Assembly (NCBI GenBank): GCA_020002185.1
Contig: CM034531.1
Location: 79,531,738-79,595,737, forward strand
DNA from: Paraescarpia echinospica
Lineage: Eukaryota > Annelida > Polychaeta > Sabellida > Siboglinidae
Direction of reading: 5' to 3'
Length of the DNA: 64,000 nucleotides
The position numbers were made by a program, and so were the translations under genes. The notes under the pieces are model-generated. The model made no database searches and was not told the origin of the DNA. It was given only the letters and a program-made list of their open reading frames with translations. Positions 10,038 through 19,765 of the stretch are shown here, piece after piece. Each line of letters begins with the position of its first letter. The first letter of the stretch is position 1.

Positions 10038-10290
10038 AAGGCTTTATGCCACGATTACCGCGTGTTGACCACTACTAATGTTCGTAACCAAGGCTTTATG
10101 CCACCTACAATGACGGCGTGTTGACCGCTACTAATGTTCTTAAAAAAGGCTTTATGCCGCCTACAATTGCGGCGTGTTGACCGCTACTAATGTTCTTAAA
10201 AAAGGCTTTATGCCGCCTACAATTGCGGCGCTACTAATGTTCTTAAACAAGGCAGATGCGCGTAAGGCTTTATGCCACCTGCAGACACTA
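10038..10290. repeat. About 56-bp tandem repeat array
   Basis: AAGGCTTTATGCC recurs at 10038, 10090, 10146 and 10202 (spacing 52, 56, 56), with a final partial copy near 10264. Each is followed by (G/A)CCTACAATTGCGGCG-type sequence and CTACTAATGTTCTTAAA. The middle units are nearly identical. Together with the 134-bp array this makes about 0.85 kb of repeat-rich non-coding sequence. Confidence 0.8.
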
Positions 10291-10340
10291 AATTAAAGTT
10301 CGATATATGTTCGGGCCCCAAGAGAGAGAGAGAACTAATG

Positions 10341-10733
10341 TCAATCACTGAGGCAAGCTCTTTTCAGCAGGTAGCCCTTCACCGCGGACTCCAGTAGCGC
10401 ATTATCGAAGGCGGACGTCCAGTCCGTACCCATCAGCCAGTTAGCCACCTGGTGAACGAGGGCCCTTTCCGAGTGTCGATCCGCACAGGACACGCATTTA
10501 TCTTCTAGTACGTATATCAATATCGTGGCGCATGGCAAGAGCGATCGAAGCAGATACGAGTCGAGCACGGACTGATAAAACCGATCGGTTATTCCAGACA
10601 CCTCCTCGTACATCAGGCGATACCCGTACATATGTACGAATGGGCATCCTTCTTTGGGTGGACACTCACCGCAGAAGTCGCGCACGCGCTCCATTATCGT
10701 CTCCCCTATTAATTCGGCGAAGGTGCTCATCAT
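10341..10733 (-). CDS. 130-aa helical protein of unknown function in the Polinton
   Basis: Uninterrupted frame from ATG 10733 to its stop at 10341. The N-terminal third has a Cys cluster (FCGECPPKEGCPF). The rest is hydrophobic and looks alpha-helical, with SYLLRSLLPCATILIYVL and later ALVHQVANWLMGTDWTSAF. I do not recognise the family. The W-x6-W-x2-AF spacing in the last third faintly recalls the BH2 region of Bcl-2-type proteins, which animal DNA viruses sometimes carry, but this is only a hint. It follows the RPA-like gene on the same strand, 41 nt after that gene's distal stop at 10775. That the frame stays open in a decayed element is worth noting, although 130 codons can survive by chance. 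Confidence 0.55.
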   Translation of the reverse strand: MMSTFAELIGETIMERVRDFCGECPPKEGCPFVHMYGYRLMYEEVSGITDRFYQSVLDSYLLRSLLPCATILIYVLEDKCVSCADRHSERALVHQVANWLMGTDWTSAFDNALLESAVKGYLLKRACLSD

Positions 10734-10774
10734 GCACCTTTGCCGTCCCGAGAATGACGTTATGAGGAACTCCT

Positions 10775-11976
10775 TTAGACGGGGGTGTCACACTGTTGCA
10801 ATTGAGCGCCCTCGATCAGCGACGGCTCAGCGGTGCTCTCTTTCAGCGACGGCGCCACGGCACGTTGGGGGCCCTCAATCAGCGACGGAAGTTCGTCCGA
10901 CTAGACGGACACGACCTCCAGCGGCGGCGGCACCGGATACAGGGTCGCATACGTGGGCCGAGACGGCTGCGGCGATACCGACGCCTCGTCGTTGTACGAA
11001 GGCAGGCGAACGGAGGTCGGCGGTTTATATTCGACCTCCTTCAATAGCGGCCATGGAACGTCATATTTCACGCGCTTCTCGGCCGGGGCCGCGTCGTCCG
11101 CTGTGCTAAAAGCGTCGGCGATTGCAGTAGCGGCGGCATTCTCGACAGCCTGTTCCTCCTCATGCGCCGCCTTCAAAGCGTCTGCGATTACGCCGTCTAG
11201 TACTCGATCCCTGCGGTCCTACAGCACATAAGAAGCGAAGCGTTAGTCATTCAAGGTTGAACGCATTACTCCGGGAATAGTACTCTGACTCCGGACGGCA
11301 TACATCACCATTTCACCCCATAGGTCTTTCGCAGGGACACTTCCAGGACCGTACCGACGAGGACCGTTATAGTGTCACGCAGTTTTTCCGACGTCATAGG
11401 GACCAGATTGCCGGCGTCGTAGGAGACGAGTTCCGACATGGCGTTCTCGAATAGAGTAAGCCAAATCTCGTCATCGGTCTTCGAGCCAACTTCCTTTACC
11501 ATCACACGAACCGAAAAATATGTTTTCAGTTTAACTTGTACGCCATTAGATAAGCACATCATAGCGCCGCCCCTGGATCGCTGTACTTTACGCTTACATT
11601 GAGAACAGCCAGCGTACGTACATTTTGTCCTCCACGCAATTGTTTCAATCTTCACAGGTGTAGATGTCTTATACAGCCCGTCTTCTGCCTCTATGAGTTC
11701 TTTCAAACTCACCAAGGATGGGTCGAAGAGACTCACCAAGGATGATTCGAGGAGCGCCGGCGACGACGACGCGGCGGCATCGGCAGCCACCCCATGTTCG
11801 GCCGGCTCGACAGCGTTCGCCAGCGACGCCGAAGTAGCAGTAACAGCGGGCGGCTTCGGTTCTCTAGTCGTAGTAGCAGCGACGACGCCTGACACGGAGG
11901 GCTTCGGTTCTCTAGCAGTCGTTTTTCTCTTCTTCAGCATAGGAGCGAGGACCCCTTGTTCGCCTTGAACCGGCAT
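10775..11976 (-). CDS. Spliced RPA/OB-fold-like protein of the Polinton, two exons
   Basis: Exon 1 runs from ATG 11976 down to 11317 and exon 2 from 11218 to TAG 10903-10901. The 98-nt intron has donor GGG|GTGAAA, branch-like TGACTAACG and acceptor GTGCTGTAG, and it keeps the frame. The start at 11976 is preferred over an upstream in-frame ATG at 12048 because a TATA box at 12070-12061 would place transcription start inside that upstream codon region. The N-terminus has a basic LKKRKT, then a low-complexity Ala/Ser part. Next comes a domain with CTYAGCSQCKRKV, YFSVRVMVKE and EIWLTLFENAMSEL, resembling the zinc-ribbon OB-fold at the C-terminus of the large RPA subunit, so probably ssDNA-binding. 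Exon 2 adds a Pro/Tyr-rich tail. After TAG 10901 the frame continues 41 codons with PSLIEG repeats to TAA 10777-10775. Confidence 0.5.
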
Positions 11977-12060
11977 GATGACAGCGATGGTTTGCGAAGG
12001 CAAATAACACAACATTACCACACCGACAATAAACGAATACAGAGGCATTCTTGGCCGCCC

Positions 12061-12070
12061 TATTTATACT
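12061..12070 (-). promoter_or_regulatory. TATA box of the RPA-like gene
   Basis: On the minus strand the sequence AGTATAAATAGGG lies about 90 nt upstream of the chosen ATG at 11976. A start site 25-30 nt downstream would fall near 12035, which excludes the ATG at 12048. Confidence 0.5.
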
Positions 12071-12499
12071 AGCATAGTGAATAGACTCCGTGTCCTCGAA
12101 CATGTACACCACAAAACAGCCGAGTCTGGCAAGGTTATTGAAAATACAAAAAAACACTTGGTCATGTCAGTGCACAAACTGAACGTCGCTTTTATAGAGC
12201 GTTGTTTTCGAATATAAGTTTACCATAACTTTCTCTAGTCCTTACTTCGTATTATAGACTGTTTATTTTACGCGTTTAGGATTTTATTACGGATTTAGAA
12301 ACTTATGTAACCAGTTGGTGAAGGTGCTTATGTAACGGTGGTCTACGTGCTAAACGGCAGGCGTCCATAAGCCCAACTAGCGTCGCGTAAACAATCGCGC
12401 GTCATTCCCTTAAACGGCTACAATGGACTAGGACGCTTTCGAAGAGCCGCGTACAGAGAGAGCGCGTCACGAGCACGATAGGTACGTTACGTCACAATA

Positions 12500-12640
12500 A
12501 CTTTCCTTTTAACTCCTAGGATGTTTACAGATTTTTCCCTTCTATAATAAAATTTAATCTGTATATTTACTTTCCTTTTAACTAGGATGTTTACAGATTT
12601 TTCCCTTCTATACTAACTAAAATGTTATTGATATATTTAC
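12500..12640. repeat. 69-bp tandem duplication, AT-rich
   Basis: ACTTTCCTTTTAACT..AGGATGTTTACAG starts at 12500 and again at 12569, followed in both by ATTTTTCCCTTCTATA. The second copy ends in TTGATATATTTACAG, which resembles a splice acceptor directly before the open frame at 12647. The stretch 12071-12499 holds nothing I can name. Confidence 0.7.
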
Positions 12641-12646
12641 AGAACG

Positions 12647-12928
12647 ATGCCCATGAGCTCTGTTGGCCACGTCGCTGTATACATTGGTCGCGGCGTTAGC
12701 TTCACTATGCCACGAAACGTATTTGGCCTACCATCACCTGGCGTTGGCCGTGGCGTCGTTAGCGCAGCCACTGTCACTACAACGCGTGCCGCTCAACCAT
12801 CACCCGGCGTTGGCCGCGGCGTCGTTAGCGCAGCCACTATGACTACAGCGCGTGCCGCTCAACCATCACCCGGTGCGCCTCCGTCAACGCGTTCTTGCCC
12901 CGTCATCCTGCCAACGGGCCCAGACTGA
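12647..12928 (+). other. Low-complexity open frame with 66-bp repeats
   Basis: 93-codon frame made largely of a 22-residue repeat (PSPGVGRGVVSAATVTTTRA and close variants) encoded by 66-bp units beginning CCATCACC at 12731, 12797 and 12863. It is GC-rich compared with its surroundings. An acceptor-like TTTACAG lies just upstream at 12640. It could be an exon or just a coding-compatible minisatellite. I do not recognise a product. Confidence 0.35.
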
Positions 12929-13308
12929 AGTGACTGCCGCAGTAACAGGAACTGTGCCCGCGCCACCTCGTGCCCGGCTGGGAGATGGTTTTGGGATTTT
13001 TAGTCATGCCGGATCACCTCGCGTCACTCGAGGTGGACCCCCTGGGCATAACTACAGGTGGAATTAAATTGTTGAACTGTAGTAAGTAACCACATACTAA
13101 TTAAAATATATATATATATATAACTTACCGTCTCCTTTCAAATGTTCATAATACAGGCCTCGTCTCTATAATCCAACTAGTCGTACACGACCGATAAAGC
13201 CAACTTCAGCTTAATAATACAGCACCCTTATTTGTCTTACTCCTAGCTAGGTTTCAGTATGAATAATAACTCTGGCTAGCGTCTGTATTTTTAGCTCTTA
13301 TACATTAT

Positions 13309-13561
13309 CCGGCTAGCGTCGGTTATCGTTACGCCTCACGGCAAAAAGATCACCATCCCCAGCAGGCGCAGCCGCAAGTAATCCGCACTAAGCTTAACTA
13401 GGGCACTGCCGCTGTAGAGATCGTAGGTCAGCATTCTCCGGCTAGCGTCGACTCTTATCTTTACGCCTCACAGGAAAAGTTCACCGATCCCAGCATGCGC
13501 AGCCGCCTACAGCTTGCGCTAGGCTTAACTAGGGCACTGCCGCTGTAGAGATCGTAGGTCA
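13309..13561. repeat. 129-bp tandem duplication
   Basis: Units start with CCGGCTAGCGTC at 13309 and 13438 and both end in GGGCACTGCCGCTGTAGAG followed by ATCGTAGGTCA. A third partial start (CTGGCTAGCGTC) lies near 13272. The stretch 12929-13308 carries no gene, only a (TA)n run near 13107. This repeat zone may belong to the right end of the Polinton. Confidence 0.7.
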
Positions 13562-13729
13562 CCGATACCCGCAGCCGTTGTATTACGAGCTTGCACAGGA
13601 ACGTAAAATGAATAAAAATAAATAGTTCGCAACACACGCATTTAATATACGAAATATAGTGTATACTTTATTTTAGCGCAAAATTCAAATAGACGACACT
13701 AGAGATGCTACTGTATACTTCTATATAAC

Positions 13730-14130
13730 CAAGAGTTTTCATACACATAACCTCATAACCACACACACATAACCATATAACCTCACACACAACCTCATAA
13801 CCACACGCATAACCATATAATCTCACATATAACCTAATTAGTCACTAATTAGTCACTAATTAGTCACTAATTAGTTAGTGACTAATTAGTCACCTCTTAC
13901 CTCTGACCACTGACCACTGACCACGCATAACCACTAGAGGCCAGCACTATACAACTATACACTTACACGAACTGCACTAATTAGTCACTAATTAGCACTA
14001 ATTAGTGACTACTAATAGTCAGTCACTAGAGGCCTGCACACACGAACTGGACTTACATGAACCGTCTAGTCACTAGAGGCGTCACTAGAGGCCAGCACAC
14101 ACGAACTGCACTTACATGAACCCGCGGTGA
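13730..14130. repeat. Simple and low-complexity repeats
   Basis: Clusters of CATAACC/CACACA-type units (13741-13835), then ATTAGTCACTA units forming short inverted and direct repeats (13836-14020), then two copies of a GAACTG(C/G)ACTTACATGAACC-type motif (14045-14122). No coding sequence is seen. Confidence 0.65.
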
Positions 14131-16777
14131 TTATAAAAAAGGATTCAAAAAACCTATCAATCAAAACTTTTTTATACTTTTTTATAAGTAAGATGTCATA
14201 AAGCAATTAAGATAAGATATTTTTTATAAGTAGATTTTATGACAGGTCATCCATCATTTATTTTTTATAAGTAGCCCCCAACGTGGTGTGGCTGCCCCAA
14301 AAACCCTTTGATGTCCTTTGATCTTTGTATCATGTACGGTAGTTTCAAGCCCCTATCTACTAATCACGTACATTGTGACACGTGAAACAAAATGTGATCG
14401 TGCCATGTACATCGCGGTTTATCTGCATGTGGTACACAAAAATGTGTGAAGTCTGGTAGACTTCCTCTGGTAAACTCAGTGTAATTCGTATCGTTGCGTG
14501 TCTTGTTGTCAATGGTGGACTTCTAGTGTTATGACCAGTGACCAGTATATCTGACTAAAGACGAACATATAATGTGAGATCCAGCGAAATATCAATCAAA
14601 AGGCAGCAGAAACTCAGACCCGGCAGAAACCACGACGGTGACTACCCGATATATTTTTACTTTAGATCTGACGTCACCAGAAAAGCGCCAGTTCCGCTAT
14701 CCCTAAATGCCATATGATATGATTATGGCATTTATGCCTAGATCATTGCATATCATGGTAGCTGACATACATATACTGTTACTATTAGTATAACTTCCAA
14801 CTCTCAGCCTCAGGACTGAAATCCAGGAGTCTCCCGAATTGTGGGTGTATCTCCCAGTCTCCAGGAATACAGGCAAATCTACCGGATTTTCTATGAAAAT
14901 CTCCAACAACACCCCCAACTACTTGTGCTGGCTAATTAGGGATTCGAAAACGACACATTTCAAAATATAACAAACATTAATATCGTCATGTTTCGTGTAA
15001 TAAACTTGCGAACAGTTTGTGTTTCAAAATCAGTACTGCACCTATGTAGCAAACGAATGCGTTTGGCGCGTTTTTGCATTTACCTTATGCTTTGCTTGCG
15101 ACAATCTAATGTAATGACGTTTTTGATTGGCTAATCACATTGTCAAGGCCATGGTAGCCAAAGCTATCCTAGACGTTTAATTAGGCCAAAATCAGGTACG
15201 CAATAACTACTTGATGATATTTCATTTGTTACAAATAATCAAACCGCCATCTAGTAGATAATAAAATAAATATGTAAAACCATTCGCCAGATGGCGCTAT
15301 TGTCAGCAGACGATGTTTATGTAATGACCAAAGCTCGTATGTCAATAGAAGACGGTCCAGCGCGCGCTGTTCCCATTGTTCCAAAAAGTACGTCAATGGA
15401 GCTGTTTGTCCGCCATCCTGGAGGCGCGTTAAGCCAGAACTGTAATGATACTATCATATCGTAAAGCTAATTCACTTATGAAAAAACTTAAGTGATTTAT
15501 TGTTAATAATTGTTTATAGCATCACAGAGTACGTATTTTAGTGTACACAAATAATAATTAACTATTACGTAAGGTTACTATGCTTTATGTGAAGACTATG
15601 CATTATACCTTGTAGTTTGTAACATTAACAGAATGAAGCCTGACCATGAAGTCAAATATTATTCACTTTATTCTTTGAACCATCTGCATTTCTTCAGAGA
15701 ACCAATTCTTAACACAAGGATGTGTTAAAATTTTGGGTAAATTTTCTTAAACATGGCTTAATTATGACCGCTAAGGATATAAAAGTATTAAAACATCAGA
15801 TTAAAACAGGTGTACGCTGTAGCGTCGTGCCTACTAAACTTCTAAAATCTAGTCTAGTCTAAAATTATAAATGCACGATGCATATAATTAGTTATGTAGA
15901 TTTATAGCGATACAAAGGCGGTGCCTACATTACACCACTTGCTCTCAAAACTTCGCTCCAGTTCATAATTCGTTATCCGACAATGTCCTTAATATTTAAC
16001 AAATTTATAATTATTGAACGTTCGACTTCGCAAATATAGCGCCCACCGAAAGACAAATGTACGTTAAATCTGTAGCGTCTACACGAAGCATCTCGGTGCT
16101 GTGGGGTCAGTACGACGTGAGTGGTGCTTTGTAATACCACTATAGAGTGCGTTACGTATTCTACTTGCGGATACAAATTGTTTCTCAACACACCCGCGAA
16201 TAAACTGATCACATTAATTAATATCGAACATGTTCGTCAACCTCATCGCAATCATTAGGCTGCTCATGCAGATGATGAACTGTAGACTTTTTGTTTCTTA
16301 TCTGAGTTGGGGTTCTGATGTATCCGTCTCCAGGACCTAGCTGCGACAATTCATGGCTCATCCTGACATATATTTTGGTGACTCTGACGCTTCCATCGAA
16401 ACAAGCCTGAATTTCCGTCCTCCCCCAAATGTTCAAAAGAAACTTTTACTAATCGGTGCTCCAGTTCAGACTTCTCCCACTCATTTTTCCGTTTGGATAG
16501 AATTTGTGCACGGGTCATACACACGACCGAGTGAAAATACACGTGACCAGTGTCTCTGGAGTTTATCTCATACTGTTCAAGCTGGTTACTCATAGTAATT
16601 AATTACCTAAATATAATTATAATCAACACCTTAGCAATTAAATCATGAAAATGTAGTTTCACAAAATAAAGAATGTAACAATATCCGTCGTCTACTTAGC
16701 ATATGATGCTGCCATATCGTGGCAGGTAGCGACATTAGAATGAAAATTAAGACGTATTCCATCTCTTAATTAGCATG
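14131..16777. other. AT-rich intergenic stretch with one dispersed-repeat copy
   Basis: No gene recognised. At about 14815-14925 (minus strand) there is a copy of a dispersed repeat also present at 28790-28910: GTTGGAGATTTTCA followed by CCGG(T/A)AGATTTGCCTGTA-like sequence. Short minus-strand open frames at 15973-16593 have no recognisable motif, and their composition does not differ clearly from the flanks. A host exon there cannot be excluded. Confidence 0.4.
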
Positions 16778-16886
16778 TTATAGCATAACTATGAACATGT
16801 GTAGGTGTCCAAACTGCTACCTTACAACGAGAATAAAGAAGTTAGTTCTGTCACCAAAGCCACGATGTACGTGTCACTATTTTATA
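16778..16886 (+). repeat. 5' LTR, R/U5 conserved, U3 eroded
   Basis: The last about 65 bp (AATAAAGAAGTTAGTTCTG to CACTATTTTATA) match the 3' LTR with about one difference. The upstream part is poorly alignable, sharing only ATGAACATG and scattered words. The start at 16778 (TGTTATAG) is tentative. Confidence 0.5.
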
Positions 16887-17220
16887 TTTGGCGACGAGAG
16901 ATGCGCGAAACAGAACCAAAAGACAAGTGTGTGAGTAGTGTCGTCTACCACAGAGCACAGAGACGTGTGCAAAATGCGTATACCAACAAACGGTTAGTGT
17001 TAAGTCCGTTATGAACGTGTTGTTCTGCTTCTATCCGTTGGCCGTGTTGTCAGCCACGAGAACCCTACCACAGACAGTGACGTGTGCAAAATGAGCGGGA
17101 ACCACGCATACTGCGAACATGTGACATTCGTATCAAGTCGGTTGTTTACTGTGTACAACTAGTAAACTGTAGACTGTAGTAGACTTATTTGCATGGAGTA
17201 GATTTGTGCAGGATGCAGTC

Positions 17221-18190
17221 ATGGCAGCGTCATTAAATGTGCCGTGCGTACAGCCTTTTGAAAGCGAACTTTCCGATAGTGACGCCTCGTTAGGTCCCAA
17301 ATGGGATAAGTGGCTACTCATGTTCGAGAACTATCTGTCCGCCATCGCAGTAAATGACGAAGGACAGAAGAGAGCACTGTTGTTGCATGCAGTTGACAGT
17401 AAAATATTCGATATTTTTGTCAACCTGCCGAACAGAGGGACAACTTATGAACAGGCCAAAACAGCGCTAACAGCATACTTCAAGCCGAATTTAATTTAAT
17501 CGTGAGTATGAACGTGCCGTGTTTTGACGCATGCGTCAAGAGAGTGGCGAAAAAATTGACGCATACCACACCCGTCTCCGCCAGGCAGCGGCTAGTTGCG
17601 AGTTCAACGACATTAACGGTGACATTAAATCACACGTGATACAGACAACCACAGACTCAAAACTGCGTAAACAAGGACTGACAAACGATGCGTTGACGCT
17701 AGGCGACATACTCGGAGCGGGTCGAAAAAACGAGCTAGCGCAAGCCCAAAGTTTGGACATTAAAAAAGACTTGACAGGCATCCAACAAGATGCCAAGACA
17801 ATCGGTCGCAAGTTCGGACAGTCGAAACTTAGAAAACCACAACAGGGTGTAACAAAATGTAGATATTGTGGGAAAGGCTTTCCGCATGTAGGGGGCAAGG
17901 AAACTCGCCCGGCATTTGGTAAACAGTGTTTTGTGTGTCATGGAAGAAACCATTTTGCTAATTTTTATCCTAGGAAAGGTCAGAAAAGTACCACAAACAA
18001 ACAATTTGTGAAGAAATCTGTTCGTGAAGTTAGTGATGAGGTTGAGGATTACGTATTTACAGTAGGGACTGTAAATGATGAAAGCACGGAGTGTGATGGT
18101 TGTGAAAATAGTGTAATAATGTTTCCGAAAACACTGAGGGTGACGTTTGTGAAAGTAGTATACATGGTGTTTACAATAGCACTTTTGTAG
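17221..18190 (+). pseudogene. Gypsy gag with zinc knuckles, frameshifted
   Basis: Starts at ATG 17221. The capsid-like part (WDKWLLMFENYLSAI) is open to 17499, then the frame changes and continues from about 17531 (ESGEKIDAYHTRLRQAA) to TAG at 18190. Two zinc knuckles sit at about 17860-17970 (CRYCGKGFPH and CFVCHGRNHF). Both lack an expected cysteine: the first has Arg where CPA-type knuckles have Cys, and the second ends in Tyr instead of Cys. Gag would package the element RNA. This copy cannot. Confidence 0.75.
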
Positions 18191-18191
18191 C

Positions 18192-19765
18192 AAAACCGCC
18201 GAAGTTCAAAATCGAGTTTGAAAAGTGTTCAGTGATGATGACAGCTGATAGTGGTGCATCGTGTAGTCAAATTGATGAGAGTACGTTTCAGAACAAAATC
18301 AAGGGAGTTCGTCTTGAAACATGTCATGACAAACTGAATGCGTATGGTGGTACACGTATAGAAACCATTGGAAAGTTTCATAGTACTATTGTGTGTGGTC
18401 AGAAAACTGCTAGTGATGTTTTCTATGTAGTGAAAGGAAACTGTGGATGTTTGCTCAGTGTAAACGTGAGTCAAAAACTCGGACTCAGTCAGGTTGCAGA
18501 TCATGTGGTGCATAATGTCGAAAATACTGAGTGGCCAGAAGTGAAGAAATACCCGAAGGTATTTGAGGGTATCGGTAGGTTAAAGAACTTTGAGGTAAAG
18601 CTTCACATCAATGAAGCTATCCCCCTGTTGCTCAGCGCCACAGAAGAATCCCTTTTCATGAACGTGAAAAGGTTACAAAGGAACTGCTTGAGTTAAAAAG
18701 GAATGATGTGATCGAAAGGGTAGAGGGTCCAACTCCCTGGGTGTCCCCAATAGTGGTGGTACCGAAACCCAAAAGGCCCTGTGAGGTTCGTATCTGTGTC
18801 GATATGCGACAGGCGAACAAAGCAATCATGAGAGAGCGACACCCGTCGCCTACAGTTGATGACATTGTTCAAAAACTGAACAATGCGCGTGTGTTCAGCA
18901 AGATTGATCTAAGATCAGGCTATCATCAGTTGATGCTTGCAGAGGAGTCTCGCTATATCACCACATTCTCCACTCGTGACGGTTTGTGGCGATACAAACG
19001 CCTTAATGTTGGTATTTCGAGTGCGAGCGAAGTGTTTCAGAATGTTGTTGCAAATGTCATTGAAGGAATTGACGGTTCTTTCAATATGTCCGACGACATC
19101 TTTGTGTTCGGTAAGGGCAAAACCGACGAGGAAGCGTATGCCGAACATGATAAGAGTTTGGATCAAGTGCTGAAGAGGCTCGATGTGAATGGACTCACAG
19201 CAAATCTGGCCAAGTGTGAGTTCCGAAAACCAACGATGGAATTCTATGGTATGATGTTCTCAAAGAACGGAATCGAACCAGATCCGAAGAAAGTAGAAGC
19301 ACTCCTAGAAACGGAGCCGCCTGTCAATATGGGAGACGTGCAGAGTTTGTTGGGAATGACTAACTACCTCACAAGGTTTATTCCCAATTACTCGACAGCT
19401 CCCCTGCGGAAGCTCACATGCAAGAAGCAAGAGTTCAAGTGGAAGCTTGAACAACAGTCTTCGTTTGAGATGCTAAATGGTGTCCTTGGTACGTGTCCAA
19501 TCGTTGCCTACTTCGACATGAAGAAGGAAACAGAAATCATTGTAGATGCATCCCCTGTAGGGCTAAGTGCGATGCTAGTACAGTACCAAGACAAGAAGCC
19601 CCAAGTAGTTGCATACGGGAGCAGAGCCATAACACCAGTTGAGCAGCGGTACAAGAGTCAACTAGAAAGAGAAGCGCTGGCAGTTGTCTGGGCCTGCGAA
19701 TACTTTCATGTGTATGTCTACGGAGCTCCAGTGAAAGTGTAACTGACCAAAAGCCGTTAATAACA
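18192..19765 (+). pseudogene. Gypsy protease and reverse transcriptase/RNase H, frameshifted
   Basis: The protease region has the aspartic motif as ADSGAS near 18241-18258, followed by a flap-like part. The linker to RT (EVKLHINEAIPLLLS) is cut by a frame change near 18660-18700. RT is open from about 18708 to 19742 with PWVSPIVVVPK, the CVDMRQANKA block, DLRSGYHQL and a catalytic box written MSDDIFVFG instead of the usual [Y/S]xDD-I-[I/L]-V-F. RNase H begins with IIVDASPVGLSAML and reaches SQLEREALAVVWACEYF, where a second frame change near 19735 occurs. Confidence 0.8.

Noticed and set aside
15973..16593. Stack of minus-strand frames that might be a host gene
   Set aside because: No motif, no convincing splice pattern and no compositional difference from the flanks. 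Left as unassigned intergenic sequence.
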